From NCBI RefSeq assembly GCF_025152745.1, contig NZ_CP104040.1, positions 2,356,001 through 2,420,000 on the forward strand: DNA of 64,000 nucleotides. Reading direction: 5' to 3'. A program made the translations under genes and the position numbers. Source of the DNA: Rhizobium sp. WSM4643. GTDB taxonomy: Bacteria; Pseudomonadota; Alphaproteobacteria; Rhizobiales; Rhizobiaceae. Within the stretch, counting starts at the first letter, position 1. Each line of letters starts with the position of its first letter. Shown piece by piece: positions 36,781 to 44,551 of the stretch. The notes below the pieces were generated by a model. It saw nothing but the letters and a program-made list of their open reading frames with translations, did not search any database and was not told the origin of the DNA.

Positions 36781-37986
36781 TCACGCATCTGCGGAAAGAA
36801 CGGCAACGCCCTCGCCGCGCTGGTGTCCGACCGTGGTCACGACGGCGGCGGTGGCGCCTGCCCGCATCGGCGCCTCATGGGCGGCATCGAAAGGTGGAAC
36901 CTTGGCTTTGCCATCGACGGCAAGGGCTGCGAGTGCCAGACCCAGCGTGAACTGCGTCTCGATCGTATGGCCGGTGACGCCGCCGAAGCCACGGATCGCA
37001 ACATCCGGCAATTGATGTTCGAGCACCGCCCGCTCACGGGCCGCCAAATCATGCATGCCGGTCGATCCGGAAAAGATCGCCGTGCTCTCAGTGGCAAGCC
37101 CGGCAGCCGGTGCCAAAAGCCGCTCCAGCCGAACTTCGAGATTGCCGGAATTGCGGTTGCCGCGATCACCCTCGACCGCGTCGATGACGGCATAGATATG
37201 GGCGCCGCGGGCTTCAGCATGCTTGCGCGATTCGAGCACCAGGAAGGCGCCTGCCGAACCGGTGATCATGCCGCCGCCGTCGCTCGGCTTGCGTGACCAG
37301 AGCGGCACCCAATCGCCGCGCGCATGGGCGCCGATCGCTTCGGTGAGCAGGATCATATCAGGCCGCTCGGCCGCGAAGGCGCCTCCGACAAGCGCATGCG
37401 AGGATTCGCCTGATTTGATGCGGTAGAAGGCGGTCTCGACGGCGGATATGCCGGCTGCTTCCTCGCCCATGAAGGTGCGCGACGAGCCGGTAACCTTGTG
37501 CACGATCGAGATATTGCCGGCGAGCAGGTTGGAAAGCTGGGCGAGGAACAGAGTCGGCCTCAGCTCGGTCGTCAGCTTCTCGTTGAGCAGCAATTCGCGG
37601 TCATTGCGCTTCAGCGCCTCATCGACGATCAGTGTGTCGACATTGATATCGCGCTCGCCGCCGCCGGCCGCCACGATCATATCCATCGTGCCGCAGGCCT
37701 CGATATCATCCTTGAAACCGGCATCGTCGAGCGCAAGGCCGGCGGCGAAAACGCCGATGCGCTGCCAGTTCTCCATCTGCCGCTGGTCGCCGCGTTTGGC
37801 GATCTGCTGCGACCAGTCGATCTCGGGCAGCGGATGCACCGGATAGGGCTTGAACTTTTCGGTCTCGACGATCGCTTTCGGCGCACTGGCGGCAGAAAGC
37901 AGCGCGATATGCGCGTCCTTGCCGACGCCCTGACAGGTGACGATGCCGATGCCCGAGATGACGACGTCGTTTGCAGCCTTGCTCAT
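36781..37986 (-). CDS. fabF2XL: Ketosynthase-like protein without active-site cysteine (FabF2XL)
   Basis: This 401-residue protein keeps the thiolase-like fold of KAS II (ISGIGIVTCQGVG at the start; FGGVTGHTIETQF near the end). The nucleophile region, which in FabF1 reads STACASG, here reads VTGSSRTFMGEEAAG (165-179) and has no Cys; the only cysteines are C18 and C98. The HGTSTP motif is also changed to STGMHD. It is therefore unlikely to condense acyl groups alone and resembles the KS-beta / chain-length-factor partners of type II polyketide synthases. It overlaps fabZXL by four bases and directly precedes fabF1XL. Confidence 0.9.
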   Translation of the reverse strand: MSKAANDVVISGIGIVTCQGVGKDAHIALLSAASAPKAIVETEKFKPYPVHPLPEIDWSQQIAKRGDQRQMENWQRIGVFAAGLALDDAGFKDDIEACGTMDMIVAAGGGERDINVDTLIVDEALKRNDRELLLNEKLTTELRPTLFLAQLSNLLAGNISIVHKVTGSSRTFMGEEAAGISAVETAFYRIKSGESSHALVGGAFAAERPDMILLTEAIGAHARGDWVPLWSRKPSDGGGMITGSAGAFLVLESRKHAEARGAHIYAVIDAVEGDRGNRNSGNLEVRLERLLAPAAGLATESTAIFSGSTGMHDLAARERAVLEHQLPDVAIRGFGGVTGHTIETQFTLGLALAALAVDGKAKVPPFDAAHEAPMRAGATAAVVTTVGHQRGEGVAVLSADA

Positions 37987-38465
37987 CCAATCACTCCCTG
38001 CGCCGCGATCGCTTCGAGAAGCCCGATCTCGCCGGCACGTTTCTTCACGATATCGCCGAGCGGCACCTCGGAAAACGGCATGGTGCGCAGTTTCAGCTGC
38101 GCATCGCAGACCTTCTTGCCGCCGCTGGTGATCTTAGCCTTGGTGACCGCGAAACCCGAACCGTCATGCTCGAGCACCGCCTCAATGTCGAGCACGGCTT
38201 CCGGTTCGACGAAAGTGCGCATCTTGGCGGCGTCGACCGTCATCAGGAAGGGCATGGCGGCAAAATTGGTGACGGCAAGCACCAGCATGCCGGAGGCCTG
38301 CGCCATGGTCTCGATCAGGAGCACGCCGGGAACGAGCGGCATGCCGGGAAAATGACCCTCGAAGACGGGGCTCTTGGCAGGCACGACGGATCGCGCCTTA
38401 AGCGTGCCCTTCTTCAGGTCCACCGCTTCGACGCGGTCAATCATCTGGAAATATTCCAGCAGCAT
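37983..38465 (-). CDS. fabZXL: 3-hydroxyacyl-ACP dehydratase of the C28 fatty acid pathway
   Basis: This 160-residue hot-dog-fold dehydratase has the FabZ active-site His in FEGHFPGMPLVPGVLLIE and the acidic partner Glu in LLIETMAQASG. It removes water from 3-hydroxyacyl-AcpXL during chain elongation. The stop overlaps the fabF2XL start by four bases. Upstream, a dispersed palindromic element separates it from acpXL. Confidence 0.92.
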   Translation of the reverse strand: MLLEYFQMIDRVEAVDLKKGTLKARSVVPAKSPVFEGHFPGMPLVPGVLLIETMAQASGMLVLAVTNFAAMPFLMTVDAAKMRTFVEPEAVLDIEAVLEHDGSGFAVTKAKITSGGKKVCDAQLKLRTMPFSEVPLGDIVKKRAGEIGLLEAIAAQGVIG

Positions 38466-38510
38466 TCGGATCCTCCGGCCCGACAGGCCAGATCCGCCCG
38501 CCGGTGATGC

Positions 38511-38598
38511 CTAAAGCGCGTCTGGTTCGCACTTTAGGTCTTTGTTATTATGCATGCCGTTGTCCCAAAACCGCTGCGCACTTTTGGGCGGCACGCAC
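38511..38598. repeat. Rhizobial palindromic element inside the acpXL operon
   Basis: The element begins CTAAAGCGCGTCTGGTTCGC and includes the partner segments GTCCCAAAACCGCTGCGCAC and TTTTGGGCGGCACGCAC, which form a CCCAAAA / TTTTGGG stem. Sequences of this kind are widespread in rhizobial intergenic regions. It lies in the 204-bp gap between acpXL and fabZXL and could protect the acpXL transcript or lower expression of the genes after it. Confidence 0.65.
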
Positions 38599-38669
38599 TA
38601 GTTAGGAACGAAACCGCCCGGCCGCCATATTCAGGGCGGCAGGGCGTTCAAAAAAGACTGATATGTCGC

Positions 38670-38948
38670 TCAGGCCTTGGCTGCTTTGAGCTCGTCAATC
38701 TTGGCGCAGAGGTTCTTCAGCACGAAGTATTCTTCGGTGGAAACCTTGCCTTCGTTGACTTCCTGCGTCCACTTTTCGAGCGGGATCTTGATGCCGAATT
38801 CCTTGTCGATCGCAAACACGATGTCGAGGAAATCGAGGCTATCGATACCGAGGTCGTCGATCGTATGGCTCTCCGGCGTGATCGTCGCGCGGTCGATCTC
38901 GCTGGTTTCTGCAATAATGTCGGCAACTTTGTCGAATGTAGCGGTCAC
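38670..38948 (-). CDS. acpXL: Acyl carrier protein for very-long-chain fatty acids (AcpXL)
   Basis: AcpXL (92 residues) carries the growing chain that becomes 27-hydroxyoctacosanoate of rhizobial lipid A. The phosphopantetheine serine is in [15 protein letters not shown]. The acidic composition and the sequence [13 protein letters not shown] C-terminus ([15 protein letters not shown]) match known AcpXL proteins. The start is GTG with GAGG eight bases upstream. It is the first gene of the six-gene minus-strand cluster; its promoter lies in the region shared with fnrN. Confidence 0.95.
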
Positions 38949-39235
38949 GCGCTGTACCTCATGAAATGACGATTTAAACCCCCTCATAGGCAAATCCATT
39001 TCAAAAGCCAATGCTTTCGTCCCGGCGTCGCGGCAATTTGCCGGCTGGGTGTTGCCTAAACAGCAATGGAATGCCGGCATTTGCCGTCACCCGAACAGGC
39101 GTCGAAGCGGAAGGCGAGGCCTCTGTGGAATGCCCGCCCGCCGGCAGATCGGAGAAGCCGTCCGAATCAAACCCATGGATGGCCCTCGCACGGGGGCAAG
39201 CGCGGTTCCCGACAAAACCCACGGACGGGCATGCT

Positions 39236-39249
39236 TTGATCTAGATCAA
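39236..39249 (+). promoter_or_regulatory. FNR/FixK box (anaerobox), distal copy
   Basis: TTGATCTAGATCAA is a perfect match to the TTGAT-N4-ATCAA consensus bound by FNR, FnrN and FixK regulators. It lies 108 bp before the fnrN ATG. It is also upstream of acpXL on the other strand, about 290 bp from its start. Confidence 0.85.
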
Positions 39250-39267
39250 ACAGCGATCCTGGCAAAA

Positions 39268-39281
39268 TTGATAATCCTCAA
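39268..39281 (+). promoter_or_regulatory. FNR/FixK box, proximal copy with one mismatch
   Basis: TTGATAATCCTCAA matches TTGAT-N4-ATCAA with one change (C for A at position 10). Its centre is 32 bp downstream of the distal box. In R. leguminosarum fnrN two such boxes mediate activation (distal) and self-repression (proximal); the same layout is seen here. Confidence 0.7.
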
Positions 39282-39357
39282 GCGGCGCTGGGGCATGCTG
39301 GCGATGCCGGACGCGCCAGTCGTGCCAGCCGTACGAGATTTCAAAAGGGATCAGGAC

Positions 39358-40080
39358 ATGGATATTGCCCGCAGCGAGCCTTTCGAGACCGGCACTCCCG
39401 TCGCTTGCGCTTCCTGCCAGGCGCGGCACGGCGCCGTCTGCGGCGCCCTGTCGAGCGGTCAATTGAGAGAGCTCAACCGCCACTCTCTGCGCCGCAAGAT
39501 CGGGGCCGGCTGCGAGATCATCGCCCAAGGGTCGGAAAGCTCTTTCTATTCGAACATCGTGCGCGGGGTGGTGAAGCTCTGCAAGGTGATGCAGGACGGG
39601 CGCCAGCAGATCGTCGGTCTGCAATTCGCCCCAGATTTCGTCGGCAGACCCTTCATCCGTGAAAGCTCGCTGTCGGCTGAGGCTGCGACCGATGCCGAAA
39701 TCTGCGTCTTTCCCCGCAACCTGCTCGACCGGATGATATCTGAGACGCCGGAGCTGCAGCGCAGTCTGCACGATCAGGCGCTAAAGGAGCTGGACGCCGC
39801 GCGCGAATGGATGCTGACCCTCGGCCGGCGCACCGCAGGCGAGAAAGTCGCAAGCCTGCTTTACCTGATCGCCACACACGCCGAACCGCAGACCGCCACG
39901 AGCACCGATTTCGACCTGCCGCTGTCCCGCGCCGAGATTGCCGATTTTCTGGGGGTAACGATCGAAACCGTCAGCCGCCAGATGACCAGGCTGCGCAAGA
40001 GCGGCGTCATTCGCATCGAGAACTTCCGACATATCATCGTGCCCGACATGGATGAGCTGGAGCGAATGATCAGCGCATAG
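39358..40080 (+). CDS. fnrN: FnrN-type Crp/Fnr oxygen-responsive regulator
   Basis: This 240-residue regulator controls microaerobic genes such as fixNOQP in rhizobia. Cysteines C17, C20 and C28, with C116 in AEICVFPRNL, correspond to the four ligands of the oxygen-sensitive [4Fe-4S] cluster of FNR. The cyclic-nucleotide-like fold is followed by the C-terminal helix-turn-helix SRAEIADFLGVTIETVSRQM, whose E-TVSR contacts TTGAT. The ATG at 39358 gives the length of R. leguminosarum FnrN. Two boxes upstream suggest autoregulation. Confidence 0.93.
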   Translation: MDIARSEPFETGTPVACASCQARHGAVCGALSSGQLRELNRHSLRRKIGAGCEIIAQGSESSFYSNIVRGVVKLCKVMQDGRQQIVGLQFAPDFVGRPFIRESSLSAEAATDAEICVFPRNLLDRMISETPELQRSLHDQALKELDAAREWMLTLGRRTAGEKVASLLYLIATHAEPQTATSTDFDLPLSRAEIADFLGVTIETVSRQMTRLRKSGVIRIENFRHIIVPDMDELERMISA

Positions 40081-40124
40081 AACGGGATCAACTGCCAACA
40101 TCGGGGTCAGGCGCTGATCCGGGA

Positions 40125-40556
40125 TCAGCGCGTGATCACGACGCGGGTATTGGCAAGGCCGGCCTGTCGCGCCAGCGAGAAGAACTGGGCGGCGTTATCG
40201 GGATGCAGGCGAACGCAGCCATGCGAGGCCGGCGTACCCAGACGCTTCAAATCGAAGGTGGCGTGAACGGCGTAACCGCCGTTGAAGAACACCGCAAACG
40301 GCATCGGCGCATTGTCGTATTTGCGCGAGCGATGATCGCGCGACAGCCACTTGGCGCTCCACGAACCGGTTGGCGTGACATAGCCGTTGCGCGCGGTCGA
40401 GACCTTCCAGCGATACTTGACGAAGCCGTTCTCGGAAACGGTCATCATCTGCTTGCCGATGCTGACATTGGCGACCAGCGTTGCTGCCTCAGCGGCAACG
40501 GGAGAAAACTGCAGCAATAAACTTGCGGCCGCAGCCGCCAAAATCGTCTTCATCAT
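40125..40556 (-). CDS. L,D-transpeptidase (YkuD domain)
   Basis: This 143-residue exported protein has a signal peptide (cleavage near AEA at about 25) and a minimal YkuD domain. The catalytic motif is SHGCVRLHPDNA with His112 and Cys114. Such enzymes form L,D cross-links in peptidoglycan or attach proteins to it. It is convergent with fnrN, 45 bp away, and appears to be a single-gene unit. Confidence 0.9.
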   Translation of the reverse strand: MMKTILAAAAASLLLQFSPVAAEAATLVANVSIGKQMMTVSENGFVKYRWKVSTARNGYVTPTGSWSAKWLSRDHRSRKYDNAPMPFAVFFNGGYAVHATFDLKRLGTPASHGCVRLHPDNAAQFFSLARQAGLANTRVVITR

Positions 40557-40705
40557 AACCCCTCTTCGAACTCGCGCAGCTTAATTGCGCCCTCACGAAA
40601 GAGAGACTACGGCAATACTTATTATATTGCTTTAATCCGAATGGTAATCACAATTCTAACGAGCGAAAAAGCGGGAGCTGGCGCCGGAAGACAGCGGCGC
40701 CTGCC

Positions 40706-40906
40706 TCACTGGAGTTTGCGCGCCGCCGAAGGCTTCTTGAGTCCTTGGTAGGCCTTGTTCATCTTCTCGCGGATCGAGGCCATCGTGCCGAGATTATGCC
40801 CGCAGGCCGCACACGTGATGATGTCGGCCTCCCGGATCTCGGGCCGCTCGAACTTCATCTTGGTGCTCTTGCACTTCGGGCACGGTAATTCAACCTGAAC
40901 TGTCAT
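40706..40906 (-). CDS. Small zinc-ribbon protein
   Basis: This 66-residue protein has two CxxC pairs, C9/C12 (PCPKCKSTKM) and C32/C35 (TCAACGHN), which would bind zinc in a ribbon fold. The rest is basic and ends KKPSAARKLQ. The ATG at 40904-40906 is preferred over one 14 codons upstream because the zinc-ribbon core begins directly after it. The function is unknown; nucleic acid or protein binding is possible. Confidence 0.75.
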   Translation of the reverse strand: MTVQVELPCPKCKSTKMKFERPEIREADIITCAACGHNLGTMASIREKMNKAYQGLKKPSAARKLQ

Positions 40907-40993
40907 CGCTCTGCTTCCGGTCTGATGGAGATATGAGGCGTTTCGCATAAACGTTTGAGTGGGAGCTGTCTACCGGGGAGCGTGCCGTGTGAG

Positions 40994-41166
40994 CCCCCCT
41001 CTGCCCTGCCGGGCATCTCCCCCACAGGTGGGGAGATTGGCTGGACGCACCGGCTTCCCCAAACAACTGGTGTCACAGCAGGGCGAAACCGTAAAGGGGC
41101 ACGAAGTTCAAGCCACTTGTGATCTCCCCACCTGTGGGGGAGATGCCCGGCAGGGCAGAGGGGGGT
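40994..41166. repeat. Inverted pair of CCCCCCTCTG...GGGGAGAT repeats
   Basis: Arm 1 (40994-41037, starting CCCCCCTCTGCCCTGCCGGG) and arm 2 (41121-41166, starting GATCTCCCCACCTGTGGGGG) are reverse complements over more than 40 bases with an 83-base spacer. Each arm also has an internal ATCTCCCC / GGGGAGAT stem. The same element, in a slightly different version, is inserted in cobN at 51163-51350. The gap 40907-41205 holds no gene. Confidence 0.85.
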
Positions 41167-41205
41167 ACCACGGCACACCCTACATCCCGTATGCACGGCA
41201 CGACC

Positions 41206-42186
41206 CTACAGAAAACACAGAAACAGCCCGAACGTAATGCCCGCAAGCACCATGCAGCTGGCATAAAACACCGATACGCCGTCCTCGATGTCGCCCGACG
41301 TCGCCATGTCGCGGCCGGCGTCGTTGATCATCGGTTCGCGCACGATGACGCCGCCATAGATGCGCGGCCCGGCCAGTTGGACGTTCAGCGCGCCCGCCAT
41401 GGCCGCCTCCGGCCGGCCGGAGTTTGGCGAGCGGTGCAAGGCCCCGTCGCGCATTGCCACGCGGATCGCCTCACGGCCGGCGCTTGTTCCCCGCCGGATC
41501 CAGGCGCCGGCGGCAATCAGCAGGATGGAGAGGCGCGCGGCCGGCCAGTTGGCGACGTCGTCGAGCCGGGCGGCAGCCCAGCCGAAGTCGATGTATTTTT
41601 CCGACTTATGGCCGATCATCGAATCCGCCGTGTTCAGCATCTTGTAGGCGAAGAGCCCCGGCAGGCCGAAGACGGCATACCAGAGCGCCGGCGCAACGAC
41701 GCCGTCGGAGAAATTCTCGGCGAGGCTTTCGATCGCCGCGCGGCAGACGGCTGGCTCGTCCAGCGTCTCGGGATCGCGTCCGACGACGCGGGAGACGGCG
41801 GCCCGCCCGCCGGCAAGCCCCTCGTCGCGCAGCGCGAGGGCAACGGCCGCGACGTGATCGGCAAGGCTTTTCTGCGCCAGGAAGATCGCCACCAGCCCGG
41901 TCTCCAGCAAGACGCCGACAAGGCCGAACAGCGCGAAGAACCGGTTGAACACAAAGCCTGCGGCCACCGTCAAAAGAAGCAGCGCCAGGATGGCGGCGAT
42001 ACCGTTCATTCGGCGTTGCGAGCTCGTGAGGCTTGCTGGGTTGAGCTGCCGGTCGGCATAGGAGATCGCCGCGCCGAAGACGACGACGGGATGCGGCATC
42101 CGCGACCACAGCCATTGCGGATCGCCGACGATCCGGTCGAGCAGCAGCGCCAGAAGCAGTACGAGAAGGTTTTCGTCGATCGTCAT
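41206..42186 (-). CDS. cobD: Adenosylcobinamide-phosphate synthase
   Basis: CobD (CbiB; 326 residues) attaches (R)-1-amino-2-propanol or its phosphate to adenosylcobyric acid in the inner membrane. It is highly hydrophobic with several membrane helices and the family opening LLLALLLDRIVGDPQWLWSR. ESLAENFSDGVVAPALWYAV is a conserved segment. It overlaps cobC by four bases and is last in the cobA-cobB-cobC-cobD run. Confidence 0.93.
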   Translation of the reverse strand: MTIDENLLVLLLALLLDRIVGDPQWLWSRMPHPVVVFGAAISYADRQLNPASLTSSQRRMNGIAAILALLLLTVAAGFVFNRFFALFGLVGVLLETGLVAIFLAQKSLADHVAAVALALRDEGLAGGRAAVSRVVGRDPETLDEPAVCRAAIESLAENFSDGVVAPALWYAVFGLPGLFAYKMLNTADSMIGHKSEKYIDFGWAAARLDDVANWPAARLSILLIAAGAWIRRGTSAGREAIRVAMRDGALHRSPNSGRPEAAMAGALNVQLAGPRIYGGVIVREPMINDAGRDMATSGDIEDGVSVFYASCMVLAGITFGLFLCFL

Positions 42187-43247
42187 CGCTCAAATCTCTG
42201 AAGGGCTTCGCCAAGCCGCCTGTCTGCCGCCGGATCGGGAGTCAGCCCGAAACGCAGCCAATTCGGCGCATACTCGAACTTGCGGACGAGAATATGATGG
42301 CGGCAGAGATGCATGTAAATGTCGCCGGCTCTCGCATCGGCGACAAGGGTGAAGAGTGCCGTTCCTCCAGCCATCCGCACCCCCCCGCCCTTCAGCACCG
42401 CATGCTGGCCGGTGCAACGTTCATTGATGCGGCTGCGGATAGCCGAAACGTCCGATCGCAGCAGCGAACCGGCAATCGAAAGGGCCGGTCCGGAGACCGC
42501 CCAAGGTCCGAGCCAGTCTTCGAAACGCGCGAGAATATCGCCGCGCGCAATCGCAAAGCCGAGCCGGAGGCCGGCAAGTCCAAAGAACTTGCCAAAGGAG
42601 CGGAAGATGATGAGATTGGTAAGCTGCGGCGCACGGGATGCAAGACTGAGCGCTGGATCCGTATCACCGAAGGCTTCATCGACGACGAGAAGCCCGCCTG
42701 CTGCCTTCATCCTGTCGTGCAGAGCAATCAGTGTTTCGGCCGGCCATACCCGTCCGTCAGGATTGTTCGGATTGACAACGACGGCCAGCCTATGCTCGAT
42801 CCCGATCGCGGCGAGATTATCGACAGCGTCGACGGTAAAGCCGCCCGAGGTGAAGGCGCGCGCATACTCGCCATAGGTTGGCGATACCACGGCGATCCTA
42901 TCGTCCGTCACGGCGATCCTGTTGTCCGTCACATCGACTTGCTCATCCGCGACGCCAACCAGCCTGCCCGCCTCGACCAGGCGTGGCAGAAGCTGGATCA
43001 CCGATTGTGTGCCGGGCACTGGCAGCGGCAGAATCTCGCCGCTGCCGTAGTGGTCGCGCGCCGCGCGCCTTGCCTCATCGATGAGGTGCCGGTCCGGCAG
43101 GCGGTGCCAGGCTCGCGCCGGAATGTCAGGCAGCGCGACGGGGCACGGATTGATGCCTGTGGAAAGATCGAGCCAGTCTTCCGGCCTGCCGCCGAAGGCG
43201 GCGGCAGCGGCGGTGATGCCGCCGCCATGGGCGATCGGTGCGCTCAT
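42183..43247 (-). CDS. cobC: Threonine-phosphate decarboxylase (CobC)
   Basis: CobC (354 residues; CobD in Salmonella naming) is a PLP enzyme that makes (R)-1-amino-2-propanol phosphate for the nucleotide loop. The PLP lysine is in RSFGKFFGLAGLRLGFA, and NPNNPDGRVW and VVDEAFGD are typical of fold type I aminotransferases. One short stretch (VTDNRIAVTDDRIAVVSPTY) contains a direct duplication of VTDNRIAV/VTDDRIAV, probably a small in-frame repeat. It overlaps cobB and cobD by four bases each. Confidence 0.92.
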   Translation of the reverse strand: MSAPIAHGGGITAAAAAFGGRPEDWLDLSTGINPCPVALPDIPARAWHRLPDRHLIDEARRAARDHYGSGEILPLPVPGTQSVIQLLPRLVEAGRLVGVADEQVDVTDNRIAVTDDRIAVVSPTYGEYARAFTSGGFTVDAVDNLAAIGIEHRLAVVVNPNNPDGRVWPAETLIALHDRMKAAGGLLVVDEAFGDTDPALSLASRAPQLTNLIIFRSFGKFFGLAGLRLGFAIARGDILARFEDWLGPWAVSGPALSIAGSLLRSDVSAIRSRINERCTGQHAVLKGGGVRMAGGTALFTLVADARAGDIYMHLCRHHILVRKFEYAPNWLRFGLTPDPAADRRLGEALQRFER

Positions 43248-44551
43248 GCGGAGGCTCCGGCAAGGTCGATCAGATGCATGTAAGAGCCCGCCACCTGCTC
43301 GCGCCGCAGCCCGGCCATGCCGAGATCGGTTCCGAGCGCATCCTGTACCTGAAACAGCCGCTTGCCCTCGCCCTCTGAGACGACGCTGGAATAGTGGAAT
43401 TCATGGGCCGTCATCATCCGTGCGAAGAAGGCGCCGTCGAGCGGCACAACTCGGCGATAGCCGAGATGGCGCTTTCGCTCCGCATAGCTGGTGACGACGG
43501 GCAGCAGGCCGAGCATCTGATGGCGCTTGCTCTCCGCATCGATCAACCCGTCGCCGAGCACCATGTAGCCGCCGCACTCGCCGTAGATCCGGATGTCGCG
43601 CGCTGCCGCATCGAGCATGCCGGCGCGGAAATTCTGCGCCTCTGCCAGCCGTCCGGCATGCAGCTCGGGATAACCGCCGGGCAGATAGATCGCATCGGCA
43701 TCGCCAGCCGGCGCCTCGTCGGCGAGCGGCGAGAAAAAAGAGATCGCAGCACCCCGGCGGCGCCAGCCGAGCAGCATATGCTCATAGGAAAAGGCAAAGG
43801 CGACATCGCGGGCCACGGCGATGCGTGCGCCCAGCGGCGGTAGCCGGTCGATATTGGCGGCCGATGGCCGGTTGAGCCCCTGCTTTGCAATGCGCAGCAG
43901 GAATTCGAAATTGCATTCCTCGGAGACCGCATCCGCCGCATGGTCGATGAAAGCGTCGAGCGTAGCATGTTCGCCGGCCTGGACCAGCCCGAGATGGCGC
44001 TCCGGCAAAGAAAGCCCTTTGTCGCTGCCGATGACGGCGATGACGGGCATGCGGATAGCCTCCAGCGCCTGTCGCAGCATCGCTTCGTGGCGGCCGCTGC
44101 CGACCTTGTTGAGGATGACGCCGGCGACGCGGACATCGGCACGGAAACCGGCAAAACCGGAAACCAGCGGCGCCACCGACTGCGACATGCGCGAGGCGTC
44201 GACGACCAACACCACCGAAAGCCCGAGCTGAGCGGCAAGGTCGGCCGCAGTTCCCCTTCCGTCGGCGGCTCCGTCGAAAAGCCCCATCATCGCCTCGATG
44301 ACGAGGATGCGGTCGCCGGAGCGGTGAAGCGCGGCATTGGCCGAGATCAATTCCCCACGCATCGCCCATGGGTCGAAATTCAGGCAGAGCGTGCCGCTCG
44401 CCGCCGCATGGAAGGCGGGATCGATATAGTCGGGGCCGGCTTTGCCGGGCGCGACCGCAATGCCGCGCCGGCGAAGCGCTCGGAGCAACCCGAGCGTTAC
44501 CGTCGTCTTGCCTGCGCCGGAGGAAGGGGCTGCGATCAGGAGGCCGCTCAT
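43244..44551 (-). CDS. cobB: Hydrogenobyrinic acid a,c-diamide synthase (CobB)
   Basis: CobB (435 residues) amidates the a and c side chains of hydrogenobyrinic acid using glutamine and ATP. It has a P-loop APSSGAGKTTV (about 8-18) and a C-terminal glutamine amidotransferase-like domain with nucleophile Cys in IYGECGGYMVLG. Overlaps of four bases with cobA and cobC indicate translational coupling. Confidence 0.93.
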   Translation of the reverse strand: MSGLLIAAPSSGAGKTTVTLGLLRALRRRGIAVAPGKAGPDYIDPAFHAAASGTLCLNFDPWAMRGELISANAALHRSGDRILVIEAMMGLFDGAADGRGTAADLAAQLGLSVVLVVDASRMSQSVAPLVSGFAGFRADVRVAGVILNKVGSGRHEAMLRQALEAIRMPVIAVIGSDKGLSLPERHLGLVQAGEHATLDAFIDHAADAVSEECNFEFLLRIAKQGLNRPSAANIDRLPPLGARIAVARDVAFAFSYEHMLLGWRRRGAAISFFSPLADEAPAGDADAIYLPGGYPELHAGRLAEAQNFRAGMLDAAARDIRIYGECGGYMVLGDGLIDAESKRHQMLGLLPVVTSYAERKRHLGYRRVVPLDGAFFARMMTAHEFHYSSVVSEGEGKRLFQVQDALGTDLGMAGLRREQVAGSYMHLIDLAGASA

